From assembly GCF_001644195.2 (NCBI RefSeq), contig NZ_LWBL02000030.1:1-64000 (forward strand): a DNA stretch of 64,000 bases. The letters run 5' to 3'. A program made the translations under genes and the position numbers. A model generated the notes under the pieces. The model was given only the letters and a program-made list of their open reading frames with translations, was not told the origin of the DNA and made no database searches. This stretch comes from Bacillus marinisedimentorum (GTDB taxonomy: Bacteria; Bacillota; Bacilli; Bacillales; Bacillaceae_O). Each line of letters begins with the position of its first letter. The first letter of the stretch is position 1. Positions 9,156-18,603 of the stretch are shown here, piece by piece.

Positions 9156-10463
9156 ATGACAACAAAGACCGTACATGTAATCGGAGCCGGACTGGCCGGC
9201 AGTGAAGCCGCATGGCAGCTTGCCGAACGGGGCATCAATGTCCATTTGCATGAGATGCGCCCGGTCAGGCAGACACCTGCACATCATACGGATAAATTCG
9301 CAGAATTGGTCTGCAGCAACTCCCTGAGGGCGAACGCACTGACGAATGCAGTCGGTGTATTGAAGGAGGAAATGCGGAATTGCAACTCCGTCATTATCAA
9401 AGCCGGGGACGCTTCTTCTGTCCCGGCAGGAGGAGCGTTGGCTGTCGACCGGCATGAGTTCGCAGCTTATGTTACGGAACATGTGAAAGGTCACCCGAAT
9501 GTGACCGTCACGAATGAAGAAGTGACGGAACTTCCTGAAGAACCTGCCATTGTTGCAACCGGTCCGCTTACTTCTGAGGCACTATCTGCAAGGCTGAAAG
9601 AACTGACTGGTGAAGAATACTTATATTTCTATGATGCGGCAGCACCGATCATCGAAAAAGACAGCATCAACATGGACAAGGTTTACTTGAAGTCGAGATA
9701 CGATAAAGGTGAAGCGGCGTACCTCAATTGCCCGATGACAGAAGAGGAATTTGACCTCTTCTATGAAGCACTCATGGAAGCCGAAACCGTCCAGGTCAAG
9801 GAATTTGAAAAAGAGATGTTTTTCGAAGGCTGCATGCCGATTGAAGTAATGGGAGGCCGCGGCAAAAAGACGATGCTGTTCGGACCGATGAAGCCGGTCG
9901 GCCTTGAGGATCCGAAGACGGGAAAACAGCCGTATGCGGTTGTCCAGCTCCGCCAGGATGATGCCGCCGGAACCCTGTACAACATCGTCGGATTCCAGAC
10001 ACACTTGAAATGGGGTCCTCAAAAAGAAGTGATCCGGATGATTCCTGGACTGGAAAATGCAGAAATTGTCCGTTACGGCGTCATGCACAGAAATACATTT
10101 GTCAATTCACCGAACCTTTTAAGGCCGACATATCAGTATAAAGAGCGCGACGACCTGTTCTTTGCCGGTCAAATGACAGGTGTGGAAGGATACGTTGAAT
10201 CGGCTGCGTCAGGCTTGATCGCAGGCATAAATGCTGCGAGAGTCGTAAACGGGCAGGAACCTGTACAGTTCCCGGCCGAAACAGCGATGGGCAGCATGGC
10301 AAGGTATATCACCAGCGCCAACCCGAAGAACTTCCAGCCGATGAATGCGAATTTTGGCCTGTTCCCGCCGCTTGCCGAAAAAATCCGCAAAAAACAGGAA
10401 CGGAATGAGCAATACGGCAAAAGAGCACTGGACACAATTCAGAATTTTGTAAAAAGTTTATGA
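9156..10463 (+). CDS. trmFO: Folate/FAD-dependent tRNA U54 methyltransferase TrmFO
   Basis: TrmFO makes 5-methyluridine at position 54 of the tRNA T loop using methylenetetrahydrofolate and FAD; it replaces SAM-dependent TrmA in most Firmicutes. The N-terminal FAD-binding motif is [19 protein letters not shown], followed by the family block [12 protein letters not shown] and [12 protein letters not shown]. Near the C-terminus, [19 protein letters not shown] belongs to the GidA-like FAD domain. At 435 aa it is full length. It sits 23 nt after topA, with an AGGGGGAT ribosome site, as in B. subtilis topA-trmFO-xerC. Confidence 0.98.
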   Translation: MTTKTVHVIGAGLAGSEAAWQLAERGINVHLHEMRPVRQTPAHHTDKFAELVCSNSLRANALTNAVGVLKEEMRNCNSVIIKAGDASSVPAGGALAVDRHEFAAYVTEHVKGHPNVTVTNEEVTELPEEPAIVATGPLTSEALSARLKELTGEEYLYFYDAAAPIIEKDSINMDKVYLKSRYDKGEAAYLNCPMTEEEFDLFYEALMEAETVQVKEFEKEMFFEGCMPIEVMGGRGKKTMLFGPMKPVGLEDPKTGKQPYAVVQLRQDDAAGTLYNIVGFQTHLKWGPQKEVIRMIPGLENAEIVRYGVMHRNTFVNSPNLLRPTYQYKERDDLFFAGQMTGVEGYVESAASGLIAGINAARVVNGQEPVQFPAETAMGSMARYITSANPKNFQPMNANFGLFPPLAEKIRKKQERNEQYGKRALDTIQNFVKSL

Positions 10464-10470
10464 ATTTCCA

Positions 10471-10499
10471 TTGTACCGTATACTGAACTGTGATACGAT
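10471..10499 (+). promoter_or_regulatory. Candidate extended -10 promoter for xerC-hslVU-codY
   Basis: TTGTAC (10471-10476) and TACGAT (10494-10499) are 17 bp apart, with a TG one base upstream of the -10, in the 64-nt gap before xerC. Confidence 0.6.
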
Positions 10500-10527
10500 T
10501 TAGTAGGTCTTGTGATGAGGTGACGGC

Positions 10528-11430
10528 ATGTTAACGAATGAACAGGCAGTCCGGCAATTCAGTGAATACATCCAAATTGAACGAAACTACTCCCCGCATA
10601 CGCTGCAGGGATACTTGGCTGATATTAAAGAGTTTGAAGCATTTTTGAAGCAGCAGGACATACCAGTGTTTGCTGCTGTTTCTTATGCCTCTGTAAGAAT
10701 CTATTTAACGGAACTTTACCAGAGGCAGCTGGCGAGAAAATCAGTGGCGCGGCGAATTTCGAGCCTTAGGAGCTTTTATAAGTTTCTTCTCAGGGAAAAT
10801 GCGGTGGACCAGAATCCATTTTCAATGGTGCATCAGCCGAAAAAGGAAGGCAGGCTGCCGCAGTTCCTATACTACGAAGAACTTGACCAGCTTTTCAAAG
10901 CAGCCGACGTGGCTACTCCGCTCGGCCAGCGAAACCAGGCAATTTTGGAACTTTTATATGGCAGCGGCATCAGGGTAAGTGAATGCAGCGGGCTTGATAT
11001 CGCCAATATTGACCTGACCCTGGGGATCGCCCTTATCCACGGTAAGGGCCGGAAGGAAAGGTATGTGCCGATCGGCAGCTACGCACAGGATGCTCTGGAA
11101 AAGTACATAAAAGATGGCAGGAAAAAGCTCAGTGCCAAAGCGGATGAGGAGAGTTCTTCCTTGTTTTTGAATAACCGCGGCCGCTCGCTTACGGACAGGG
11201 GAATCCGTCTGATTTTAAGCAAAATGATTGATGATGCTTCGCTTACAATCAGCATCAGCCCCCATGTCCTCCGCCACACGTTTGCAACCCATCTGCTCAA
11301 TGAAGGCGCTGATTTAAGGTCTGTCCAGGAGCTGCTGGGACATTCCCATCTTTCTTCGACTCAGATTTATACACATATAACGAAAGATCATTTACGAAAA
11401 ACATATATGAATCATCATCCTCGTGCATAA
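10528..11430 (+). CDS. xerC: Tyrosine recombinase XerC (CodV)
   Basis: Site-specific recombinase that with XerD resolves chromosome dimers at dif. It has an N-terminal SAM-like core-binding domain (residues 1-95, with RNYSPHTLQGYLADIKEF) and a C-terminal catalytic domain. The catalytic set is visible: Arg in LLYGSGIRVSE, Lys in HGKGRKERYVP, HVLRHTFATHLL with His and Arg, His in LLGHSHLSSTQIYTH, and the nucleophilic Tyr of that last motif. At 300 aa it is the usual length. It heads the xerC-hslV-hslU-codY group found in B. subtilis (codVWXY). Confidence 0.97.
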   Translation: MLTNEQAVRQFSEYIQIERNYSPHTLQGYLADIKEFEAFLKQQDIPVFAAVSYASVRIYLTELYQRQLARKSVARRISSLRSFYKFLLRENAVDQNPFSMVHQPKKEGRLPQFLYYEELDQLFKAADVATPLGQRNQAILELLYGSGIRVSECSGLDIANIDLTLGIALIHGKGRKERYVPIGSYAQDALEKYIKDGRKKLSAKADEESSSLFLNNRGRSLTDRGIRLILSKMIDDASLTISISPHVLRHTFATHLLNEGADLRSVQELLGHSHLSSTQIYTHITKDHLRKTYMNHHPRA

Positions 11431-11525
11431 CCATTTAAAAGGGTGAATTGTCATATATATTTAAAAAAATGAAAATATGCAAGCGATGAATGTATGTCAA
11501 TATTGTTTATTGGGAGGTATGAACC

Positions 11526-12071
11526 GTGGAAGCTGGTTTTCATGCAACAACCATATTTGCGGTCCGGCATAAAGGCGAGTCTGCCATGGCGGGAGACGGA
11601 CAGGTGACGTTCGGAAATGCCGTAGTGATGAAACATACCGCCAAAAAGGTAAGAAGACTGTACGGCGGCAAAGTGCTTGCCGGTTTTGCTGGTTCAGTCG
11701 CAGATGCGTTCACTTTATTCGAGAAGTTTGAAGGCAAGCTTGAGGAATACAACGGCAACCTTCAGCGTGCAGCCGTGGAGCTTGCAAAAGAATGGCGCAG
11801 CGATAAAATGCTGAGGAAGCTGGAAGCCATGCTGATTATCATGAATAAAGACAGCCTGCTGCTGATTTCGGGAACGGGAGAAGTGATAGAGCCGGACGAT
11901 GGTATTTTAGCTATCGGATCAGGCGGCAATTATGCACTTGCAGCCGGGCGGGCCCTGAAGCGGCACTCCGGCGACAACCTCGATGCACCAGGCATTGCGA
12001 GGGCCGCCCTTGAAATCGCAGGCGAAATTTGCGTATACACCAATGACCAGATTGTCCTGGAACAATTATAA
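11526..12071 (+). CDS. hslV: ATP-dependent protease peptidase subunit HslV (ClpQ)
   Basis: Proteasome-like peptidase that forms double hexamers and works with the HslU ATPase. The conserved core is present: [19 protein letters not shown], the [21 protein letters not shown] helix and the C-terminal [14 protein letters not shown] tail that docks into HslU. The start is GTG 11526, seven bases after GGGAGGT; an ATG at 11519 is out of frame. The predicted N-terminus is MEAGFHATT. In B. subtilis ClpQ the sequence is MSSFHATT and the exposed Ser is reported to be catalytic. Here Glu replaces that Ser, so a Thr at 7 or 8 would have to be exposed by processing. The length is 181 aa. Confidence 0.97.
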   Translation: MEAGFHATTIFAVRHKGESAMAGDGQVTFGNAVVMKHTAKKVRRLYGGKVLAGFAGSVADAFTLFEKFEGKLEEYNGNLQRAAVELAKEWRSDKMLRKLEAMLIIMNKDSLLLISGTGEVIEPDDGILAIGSGGNYALAAGRALKRHSGDNLDAPGIARAALEIAGEICVYTNDQIVLEQL

Positions 12072-12088
12072 TATCGGGAGGTAATCCT

Positions 12089-13489
12089 ATGACAACAAGT
12101 TTGACGCCCAGGCAAATCGTGGACCGGCTCGATCAATATATTATTGGCCAGAATGGTGCAAAGCGTGCGGTGTCGGTAGCACTTCGGAACCGGTACCGCA
12201 GGAGCCTCCTCGATAATAAGCTGAAGGATGAAGTCGTTCCGAAAAACATATTGATGATCGGCCCTACTGGTGTTGGGAAAACGGAAATTGCAAGACGGCT
12301 TGCCAAGCTGGTAGGGGCGCCGTTTGTAAAAGTCGAAGCAACGAAGTTCACCGAGGTAGGCTATGTCGGGCGTGACGTGGAGTCGATGGTGCGTGATCTC
12401 GTCGAAACGTCAGTCCGCCTCGTCAAAGAGGAAAAAATGAAAACGGTCAAGGAAAAAGCAGAAGAAAATGCAAATAAACGCCTTGTGGAAGTGCTTGTCC
12501 CTTCCAAAACAAAAACGCAAAATATGAAAAACCCATTTGAAATGCTATTTGGCGGACAGGCAAATGGAGAGGACGATGATGCGGCAGCGAACAGCCAGGA
12601 AGAACAATCAATTGCACAGCAGCGCCGGCAGGCTGCCCACAAATTGGCGCTTGGAGAACTGGAAGATAAGATTGTCACTATTGAAGTGGAAGAACAGCAG
12701 CAAAACATGTTTGATATGCTTCAAGGTTCGGGGATGGAACAAATGGGTATGAATTTTCAGGATGCCCTTGGAAATTTCATGCCTAAGAAAAAGAAGAAGA
12801 AGAAGCTGCCTGTATCAGAAGCAAGGACATACTTGATCCAGGAGGAAGCCCAAAAACTGATTGATATGGATGAGGTTTCTCAGGAAGCTGTTTCACGGGC
12901 GGAACATATGGGAATCATATTTATAGACGAAATCGACAAAATAGCTGGAAAAAACCAAAATTCTGCCGATGTATCCCGTGAAGGGGTTCAGCGTGACATT
13001 TTGCCGATTGTTGAAGGCTCGACAATTACAACCAAATACGGACAGGTAAAAACAGACCATGTCCTGTTTGTCGCTGCCGGCGCATTCCATATGGCGAAGC
13101 CATCGGATCTGATCCCAGAGCTCCAGGGAAGATTCCCGATCCGGGTCGAATTGAATGACCTGACAGCGGAAGATTTTTACCGCATCCTCGTGGAACCTGA
13201 CAATGCCCTTCTCAAACAGTATCAGGCTCTGCTGGAAACGGAAGGTATACAATTGGAATTTTCTGACGATGCTATTCGTAAGATTGCAGCAATTGCATAT
13301 GAGGTAAATCAAGACACAGACAATATCGGAGCCAGGAGGCTGCAGACGATCATGGAACGGCTTTTGGAAGACCTCTTGTTTGAAGCACCGGATATTACGA
13401 TGGACACAATAAAGATCACCCCTCAATATGTCGATGAAAAACTTCAGAAAATTGCTAAGAACCGTGATTTGAGTCAATATATTTTATAG
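12089..13489 (+). CDS. hslU: HslU (ClpY) AAA+ unfoldase
   Basis: ATPase that recognises, unfolds and threads substrates into HslV. The motifs in order: [16 protein letters not shown] at the start, Walker [16 protein letters not shown] near residue 60, and the pore-loop region with [14 protein letters not shown]. The inserted I domain (about residues 115-240) is Gln/Glu-rich here, with a lysine stretch near 233-238. Walker B is [10 protein letters not shown], and sensor 2 lies in [17 protein letters not shown]. At 466 aa it is normal. It starts 17 nt after hslV and ends 22 nt before codY, so all are probably on one transcript. Confidence 0.98.
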   Translation: MTTSLTPRQIVDRLDQYIIGQNGAKRAVSVALRNRYRRSLLDNKLKDEVVPKNILMIGPTGVGKTEIARRLAKLVGAPFVKVEATKFTEVGYVGRDVESMVRDLVETSVRLVKEEKMKTVKEKAEENANKRLVEVLVPSKTKTQNMKNPFEMLFGGQANGEDDDAAANSQEEQSIAQQRRQAAHKLALGELEDKIVTIEVEEQQQNMFDMLQGSGMEQMGMNFQDALGNFMPKKKKKKKLPVSEARTYLIQEEAQKLIDMDEVSQEAVSRAEHMGIIFIDEIDKIAGKNQNSADVSREGVQRDILPIVEGSTITTKYGQVKTDHVLFVAAGAFHMAKPSDLIPELQGRFPIRVELNDLTAEDFYRILVEPDNALLKQYQALLETEGIQLEFSDDAIRKIAAIAYEVNQDTDNIGARRLQTIMERLLEDLLFEAPDITMDTIKITPQYVDEKLQKIAKNRDLSQYIL

Positions 13490-13511
13490 GATTAACAGGG
13501 AGGCAATTTTG

Positions 13512-14291
13512 ATGAATTTATTGGAAAAGACACGTAAAATTAATGCAATGCTCCAGGAGGCTGCAGGCAAGCCTGTGAATTTCAAGGAAATGGCAGAGTC
13601 CCTTCGCGATGTGATCACTGCAAACATCTTCGTCGTAAGCAGGCGCGGAAAACTCCTTGGATTTGCCATCAACCAGGAAATTGAAAATGAGCGTATGAAA
13701 AAAATGCTAGCGGACCGTCAGTTTCCGCCGGAGTACACAAAAAATCTGTTCAATGTGTCCGAAACGACAGCTAACCTTGACATCAACAGTGAGTACACCG
13801 CTTTCCCGGTTGAGAACAGGGAATTGTTCAAATCCGGGCTGACAACTGTCGTGCCGATTATAGGAGGCGGAGAACGCCTCGGCACATTAATCCTTTCAAG
13901 GGTTAAAAATGAGTTCCATGATGAAGATCTCATCCTTGCCGAATATGGTGCAACTGTTGTCGGAATGGAAATTCTGCGTGAAAAAGCAGAGGAAATCGAA
14001 GAGGAAGCGAGAAGCAAAGCGGTTGTTCAAATGGCCATCAGCTCATTATCTTACAGTGAACTTGAAGCCATCGAGCACATTTTTGAAGAACTGGACGGCA
14101 ATGAAGGCCTGCTGGTGGCGAGCAAAATCGCTGACCGCGTCGGCATCACCCGATCAGTTATCGTGAACGCCCTGCGCAAGCTGGAAAGTGCCGGTGTCAT
14201 CGAATCAAGATCACTCGGCATGAAAGGGACATATATTAAAGTGTTGAACGATAAGTTCCTCGTAGAACTTTCAAAATTGAAAACAAACTAA
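13512..14291 (+). CDS. codY: GTP- and branched-chain amino acid-sensing repressor CodY
   Basis: Global regulator of low-GC Gram-positive bacteria that represses nutrient-limitation genes when GTP and isoleucine, leucine or valine are plentiful. The N-terminal GAF-like ligand domain (residues 1-155) contains [12 protein letters not shown] and [15 protein letters not shown]. The C-terminal winged helix-turn-helix contains [23 protein letters not shown]. The sequence is very close to B. subtilis CodY, and the 259-aa length is the same. I chose ATG 13512 (GGGAGGC seven bases upstream) over the adjacent TTG 13509. It is last in its operon and lies directly before the fla/che promoter region, where a candidate CodY site occurs. 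Confidence 0.99.
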   Translation: MNLLEKTRKINAMLQEAAGKPVNFKEMAESLRDVITANIFVVSRRGKLLGFAINQEIENERMKKMLADRQFPPEYTKNLFNVSETTANLDINSEYTAFPVENRELFKSGLTTVVPIIGGGERLGTLILSRVKNEFHDEDLILAEYGATVVGMEILREKAEEIEEEARSKAVVQMAISSLSYSELEAIEHIFEELDGNEGLLVASKIADRVGITRSVIVNALRKLESAGVIESRSLGMKGTYIKVLNDKFLVELSKLKTN

Positions 14292-14300
14292 TGAAAAGTA

Positions 14301-14337
14301 AAAGCCTTGTCTGACATACTCAGTCAAGGCTTTTTTT
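14301..14337 (+). terminator. Intrinsic terminator after codY
   Basis: AAAGCCTTG (14301-14309) pairs perfectly with CAAGGCTTT (14325-14333), followed by seven T from 14331. Confidence 0.92.
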
Positions 14338-14548
14338 CGTATAGAAAGGTGTAAAATGCCAGCAAGAAAGGACAACTGCACCTCTGCTTTTCCTTAAAGG
14401 CTCGCCAATCGGCGGGTTTTCTTTAGTGACCTTGATGAACAAAACGGCTGCCTTTGGAAACCAGTTCTTCCTCCAGCCGAGCACCTCTCATTATGTCGCG
14501 GCAAAAACAGAATAAACTTTTTATACAGTTTGCCTCTTTTCGCCAGTT

Positions 14549-14563
14549 ATTTTCCTGAAAACT
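14549..14563. promoter_or_regulatory. Candidate CodY box upstream of fla/che
   Basis: ATTTTCCTGAAAACT matches 12 of 15 positions of the CodY consensus AATTTTCWGAAAATT. It lies about 97 bp upstream of the candidate -35. CodY is known to repress the fla/che promoter in B. subtilis, which makes the site plausible; the match alone is moderate. Confidence 0.45.
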
Positions 14564-14645
14564 AATAATTTCGAGTTTATCGAAACAATTTTGGGGGTAA
14601 AATAGTACTTTTTGACGAAAAACATAAGCAGAATGATTGACAGCA

Positions 14646-14674
14646 TAGACAATAATTTTTCTTTTATTTACAAT
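14646..14674 (+). promoter_or_regulatory. Candidate sigma-A promoter of the fla/che operon
   Basis: TAGACA (14646-14651) and TACAAT (14669-14674) have a 17-bp spacer and one mismatch each to consensus. A perfect TTGACA at 14637-14642 lies nine bases upstream but has no good -10 at 16-18 bp. The transcript would start about 70 nt before flgB. Confidence 0.5.
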
Positions 14675-14753
14675 AAGGGAGCAAGTGTATACAAAGATTG
14701 CTAATTTCTTTGTGTTTTCGACAAGAAATTCAGTAAAGGTGAGGATTCGGACG

Positions 14754-15152
14754 ATGAAATTATTTTCAACAGAAACATTTGGGGTCCTTGAACGCTCGCT
14801 GAACTATGCTTCCTTGAAGCAAAAGGCCATTTCAAGCAATATCGCAAACGTTGATACGCCCGATTATAAAGCGAAAGATGTCAAGTTTAAGGACGTGCTG
14901 AACCAATCGGCCGCTGATTTTAAAGCGAATAGGACGGATCGGCGCCATTTGGATTTCAAAGGCGGACATCCTTCCGGGCAATTGTCCATCCATCAGCGGC
15001 AGGGAACGATGTATAACCATAATGGCAATAATGTCGACATCGATCATGAAATGGCAGAGATGGCTAAAAATCAGATCTATTACAATGCGCTGACTGACAG
15101 GATCAACGGTAAGTTCAACAGCCTGCAGACAGTCATAAAGGGAGGCAGATAA
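14754..15152 (+). CDS. flgB: Flagellar basal-body rod protein FlgB
   Basis: Proximal rod subunit, exported by the flagellar type III system, and first gene of the fla/che operon. It begins MKLFSTETFGVLERSLNYASLKQKAISSNIANVDTPDY, carrying the rod-family signature SSNIANVDTPDYKAKDV. The C-terminal helix MAEMAKNQIYYNALTDRINGKF packs in the rod. I chose ATG 14754 because the ribosome site AAAGGTGAGG is ten bases upstream and the family starts there; a longer frame from 14685 would add 23 atypical residues and reach back almost to the promoter. The length is 132 aa and flgC follows after 3 nt. Confidence 0.96.
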   Translation: MKLFSTETFGVLERSLNYASLKQKAISSNIANVDTPDYKAKDVKFKDVLNQSAADFKANRTDRRHLDFKGGHPSGQLSIHQRQGTMYNHNGNNVDIDHEMAEMAKNQIYYNALTDRINGKFNSLQTVIKGGR

Positions 15153-15155
15153 CGG

Positions 15156-15611
15156 ATGTCAATTTTCAATTCATTGAATAACAGTGCTTCTGCCCTAACC
15201 GCACAGCGCCTTCGTATGGATGTCATCTCATCAAACATGGCCAATATCGATACAACAAGAGCGAAACAGGATGCCAATGGGGACTGGGAGCCTTACCGCC
15301 GCAAAATGGTTGCAATGGAACCGGCCGGCACGTTCAGCAGCCAGCTGAGCAGGGCAATGATGAAAAACGGAAACAGCAGTTCAGGCGGGGTGAAGGTAAC
15401 AGAAATACGAGAGGACAAGACTCCATTTAAGCTGATGTATCAGCCAGAGCACCCGGATGCAAATGAAGAAGGGTACGTACAGTTGCCCAATGTCGATCCG
15501 CTGAAAGAAATGGTGGACCTCATGAGTGCAACCCGTTCTTATGAAGCGAACGTGACAGCATTGAACGCATCCAAGGGCATGCTCATGAAAGCCCTGGAAA
15601 TCGGAAAATAA
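15156..15611 (+). CDS. flgC: Flagellar basal-body rod protein FlgC
   Basis: Rod subunit next to FlgB and FliE. The N-terminal family signature is LTAQRLRMDVISSNMANIDTTRAKQ and the C-terminal helix is MSATRSYEANVTALNASKGMLMKALEIGK. These two terminal helices form the D0 coiled coil common to axial proteins. At 151 aa it is a standard size. It is separated from flgB by 3 nt and from fliE by 14 nt. Confidence 0.97.
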   Translation: MSIFNSLNNSASALTAQRLRMDVISSNMANIDTTRAKQDANGDWEPYRRKMVAMEPAGTFSSQLSRAMMKNGNSSSGGVKVTEIREDKTPFKLMYQPEHPDANEEGYVQLPNVDPLKEMVDLMSATRSYEANVTALNASKGMLMKALEIGK

Positions 15612-15625
15612 AGAGGTGATTTACT

Positions 15626-15931
15626 TTGGAACCTACAGGAGCAGTTAATCTTTTTCAGCAATCTGCATACATAAATAATCCGTCTGCAAACAAGACAGCT
15701 GCCAAATCGATCCAATCTTTTTCTGATGCGTTGAAAAACTCCATTAATGATGTGAACAGCATTCAGAAAGAATCTGATGTTGCGACAACGAGACTCGCAA
15801 ACGGACAGATTGATGATTTGCACCAAGTGATGATCACAGCCAAAAAAGCCAGCATTTCCTTGCAGACGACCGTGGAAATCCGCAATAAAGCGATAGAAGC
15901 CTATCAGGAAATCATGCGAATGCAAATCTGA
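15626..15931 (+). CDS. fliE: Flagellar hook-basal body complex protein FliE
   Basis: Small export substrate that links the MS ring (FliF) to the proximal rod. The conserved C-terminal half is clear: KESDVATTRLANGQIDDLHQVMITAKKASISLQTTVEIRNKAIEAYQEIMRMQI spans residues 48-101. The start is a TTG at 15626 with AAGAGGTGAT five bases before it; no ATG or GTG fits upstream. It is one of several TTG starts in this operon. At 101 aa the length is typical. Confidence 0.95.
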   Translation: MEPTGAVNLFQQSAYINNPSANKTAAKSIQSFSDALKNSINDVNSIQKESDVATTRLANGQIDDLHQVMITAKKASISLQTTVEIRNKAIEAYQEIMRMQI

Positions 15932-15973
15932 TTTAACCAGCAATGACTTGTTGAGATAAAGCCGGGGGAAACT

Positions 15974-17578
15974 ATGAATGAAAAGCTATTAATCTATAAA
16001 AATAAAGCAATAGACTTTTGGAAAAGCCGTACGAAGTCCCAAAAAGGAATGATGATCGGGAGCATTGCGATATTCATCCTGCTGCTGGCCGGAACAAGCT
16101 TTTTTGCTTCAAGGGCTAATCTTGTCCCCCTTTATACCAATCTTTCAGCAAGGGAAACAGGGCAGATCAAGCAAACGCTTGACAGCAGGGGTATAAAGTC
16201 GGAACTGGGGAATGGCGGAACAGCCATTTATGTACCTGAAGAAGTGGTGGATTCGCTCAAAGTTGAGCTTGCTGCTGAAGGTATACCTGACTCTGGAACA
16301 ATTGATTATTCGTTCTTCGGAGAGAATGCAGGTTTCGGCATGACGGACAATGAATTTAAAGTCCTTAAGCTTGAAGCGACACAAACAGAGCTCGCCGGTT
16401 TGCTGAAGGGCATGGACGGGGTGGACAATGCAAAGGTGATGATTACGCTTCCTGAACAAAGCGTCTGGGTAACCGACAAAGAGGAGCTTGCATCTGCATC
16501 CATTGTATTGCATACACAGCCAGGCTATTCGTTCAAACCTGAACAAATAAAAGCCATGTATCATCTTGCATCTAAAAGCGTTCCGAACCTGCCTACTGAT
16601 AATATCGTCATTACAAACCAGTTTTTTGAGGACTTTTCCATTATTTCTGAGAAAAATAATACAACATTGACAGCATTTGAAGAACAGCATGCCATCAAAA
16701 AGCAGATTGAGCATGATATCCAGCGTGAAGTACAGCGGATGCTCAGTATGATGATGGGTCCTGAAAAAGTGGTTGTTTCCGTATCCACTGACATTGACTT
16801 CACCAAGGAAAACCGTCAGGAGGATTTGGTCGAACCAGTTGATAAAGAAAACATGGAAGGGCTTGCTGTAAGTGTCGAACGGATTACAGAGACTTTTACC
16901 GGAAATCAGGATCTGGCCGGCGGAACAATTATGGGGGATGAAGATAACCCGACTTATCAGGGTGAAGACCCGCAGGGCACTGGTGATTATGAACGAATCG
17001 AAGAGCGCATCAATAACGATGTGAACCGAATCCGAAAAGAAATCACTGAGTCTCCATATAAACTGCGTGATGTCGGTATCCAGGTAGTCGTTGAACCGCC
17101 AGTTGCGGATGATCCGTCATCTCTTCCGCCTGAAAGTGTAAATGACATCAAAGAAATACTCAACACAGTAATTCGGACCACCATTCAAAATGGTGGGGGT
17201 CAAAATCCATTAACGGAAGAAGAAATTGAAAATAAAATTTATGTCTCTGTCCAGCAGTTTAATGGAAAGGCTGAAATACCGCAGAGAACCGGGCTTGCTG
17301 CAATCCCGCTGTGGGCATACGCAGCAGGGGCTGCACTGTTGCTTGCAGTGATTGGTGCAGCTGCAGCAGTCTTCATCAAATCCCGCAGACGGAAACAGAC
17401 GGAAATTGAATCGGAAGAATACCGGTTCAGCGAAGAAGCATATCTGCCTGATGTGCCGGATGTGAACGATGATCAAATGGATGAAGGCAAAGTGAAGCGC
17501 AGTCAGCTTGAACGGATGGCAAAGGAACAGCCCGAAGAATTTGCGAAGCTGCTGAGAACCTGGCTATCGGACGATTAG
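15974..17578 (+). CDS. fliF: Flagellar MS-ring protein FliF
   Basis: Membrane ring that is the assembly base for the flagellum and carries FliG on its cytoplasmic tail. The first transmembrane segment is at residues 25-44 (MMIGSIAIFILLLAGTSFF), then the periplasmic ring-building motifs (FKVLKLEATQTELAGLLKGMDGV; ASIVLHTQPG). The second transmembrane segment lies near 441-466 (IPLWAYAAGAALLLAVIGAAAAVFI). The cytoplasmic end LERMAKEQPEEFAKLLRTWLSDD is the FliG-binding tail. At 534 aa it is full length. fliG follows after 14 nt. Confidence 0.98.
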   Translation: MNEKLLIYKNKAIDFWKSRTKSQKGMMIGSIAIFILLLAGTSFFASRANLVPLYTNLSARETGQIKQTLDSRGIKSELGNGGTAIYVPEEVVDSLKVELAAEGIPDSGTIDYSFFGENAGFGMTDNEFKVLKLEATQTELAGLLKGMDGVDNAKVMITLPEQSVWVTDKEELASASIVLHTQPGYSFKPEQIKAMYHLASKSVPNLPTDNIVITNQFFEDFSIISEKNNTTLTAFEEQHAIKKQIEHDIQREVQRMLSMMMGPEKVVVSVSTDIDFTKENRQEDLVEPVDKENMEGLAVSVERITETFTGNQDLAGGTIMGDEDNPTYQGEDPQGTGDYERIEERINNDVNRIRKEITESPYKLRDVGIQVVVEPPVADDPSSLPPESVNDIKEILNTVIRTTIQNGGGQNPLTEEEIENKIYVSVQQFNGKAEIPQRTGLAAIPLWAYAAGAALLLAVIGAAAAVFIKSRRRKQTEIESEEYRFSEEAYLPDVPDVNDDQMDEGKVKRSQLERMAKEQPEEFAKLLRTWLSDD

Positions 17579-17592
17579 GAGGGATGCCAATC

Positions 17593-18603
17593 ATGAAACA
17601 TGCAACAGAGCTAACAGGCAAACAAAAAGCGGCCATACTTCTGATATCGATGGGACCAGATGTTTCTGCGCAGGTCTATAAATATTTGTCCGAGGAAGAA
17701 ATCGAAAAGCTTACCCTTGAAATTTCTTCTGTCCGCAAAGTGGACGGCGGCATGAAAGAGAAGGTACTGGAGGAGTTTCACCAGACCGCTCTTGCAAGGG
17801 ATTACATCACCCAGGGCGGTATCGGTTATGCCCGGACAGTCCTGGAAAAAGCCCTTGGGAAGGGGGAAGCCGAAAGCATCATAGGCAGGCTGACATCGAC
17901 CCTCCAGGTAAGGCCATTCGATTTTGCGAGAAAAGCCGATCCTTCCCAGATTCTGAACTTCATCCAGAATGAGCATCCGCAAACGATCGCCTTGATTTTA
18001 TCATATTTGGAATCCGAACAGGCAGGCCAAATATTGTCAGAACTGCCTCACGAAATGCAGGCAGACATCGCAAGGCGGATCGCAGTCATGGACAGCACAT
18101 CGCCAGAAATTGTCAACGAGGTTGAGCAAATACTCGAACGGAAACTTTCGGCTACTGTCACTCAGGATTATACGCAGGCCGGCGGTATCGAAGCGGTCGT
18201 CGAAGTCCTGAACGGCGTGGACAGAAGCACGGAGCGGACGATCCTGGATGCGCTTGAAATACAGGATCCGGAACTGGCGGAAGAAATCAAAAAGAGAATG
18301 TTTGTCTTTGAAGACATTGTCACTCTCGACAGCAGGGCGATCCAGCGGGTTATCCGGGAAGTTGAAAATGAAGACCTTATCCTCGCTCTTAAAGTCGCCA
18401 GTGAAGAGGTCAAAGAAATTGTGTTCAAAAATATGTCTTCCCGCATGAGCGAGACATTCAAAGAAGAAATGGAATTTATGGGGCCGGTGAGGCTTCGTGA
18501 TGTAGAAGAAGCGCAGACGCGGATTGTCGCGATTATCAGAAGGCTGGAAGACGCTGGCGAAATCGTCATTGCCCGCGGCGGGGGAGATGATATCATTGTC
18601 TAA
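17593..18603 (+). CDS. fliG: Flagellar motor switch protein FliG
   Basis: C-ring protein that interacts with stator MotA to generate torque. The three domains are visible: the N-terminal FliF-binding part with LTGKQKAAILLISMG, a middle part with the EHPQTIALILSYL motif, and the C-terminal torque helix region MFVFEDIVTLDSRAIQRVIREVENEDL. I chose ATG 17593 because AGGAGGG lies nine bases upstream; ATG 17584 abuts that site. The length is 336 aa. The last 8 nt overlap the start of fliH. Confidence 0.98.
   Translation: MKHATELTGKQKAAILLISMGPDVSAQVYKYLSEEEIEKLTLEISSVRKVDGGMKEKVLEEFHQTALARDYITQGGIGYARTVLEKALGKGEAESIIGRLTSTLQVRPFDFARKADPSQILNFIQNEHPQTIALILSYLESEQAGQILSELPHEMQADIARRIAVMDSTSPEIVNEVEQILERKLSATVTQDYTQAGGIEAVVEVLNGVDRSTERTILDALEIQDPELAEEIKKRMFVFEDIVTLDSRAIQRVIREVENEDLILALKVASEEVKEIVFKNMSSRMSETFKEEMEFMGPVRLRDVEEAQTRIVAIIRRLEDAGEIVIARGGGDDIIV

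Larger units (their letters stand above)
14338..14753. other. Intergenic control region of the fla/che operon
   Basis: About 415 bases without a gene. They hold a second terminator-like hairpin (GCTCGCC at 14400-14406 with GGCGGGT at 14411-14417, then TTTCTTT), a candidate CodY box (14549-14563), candidate sigma-A promoter hexamers (14646-14674) and the flgB ribosome site AAAGGTGAGG (14735-14744). The stretch from 14520 on is clearly AT-rich. I did not find a convincing sigma-D -10 octamer here. Confidence 0.6.

Noticed and set aside
14598-14621. TAAA followed by GACGAAAA as a sigma-D promoter for fla/che
   Set aside because: The spacing is only 12 bp and the -10 match is weak.
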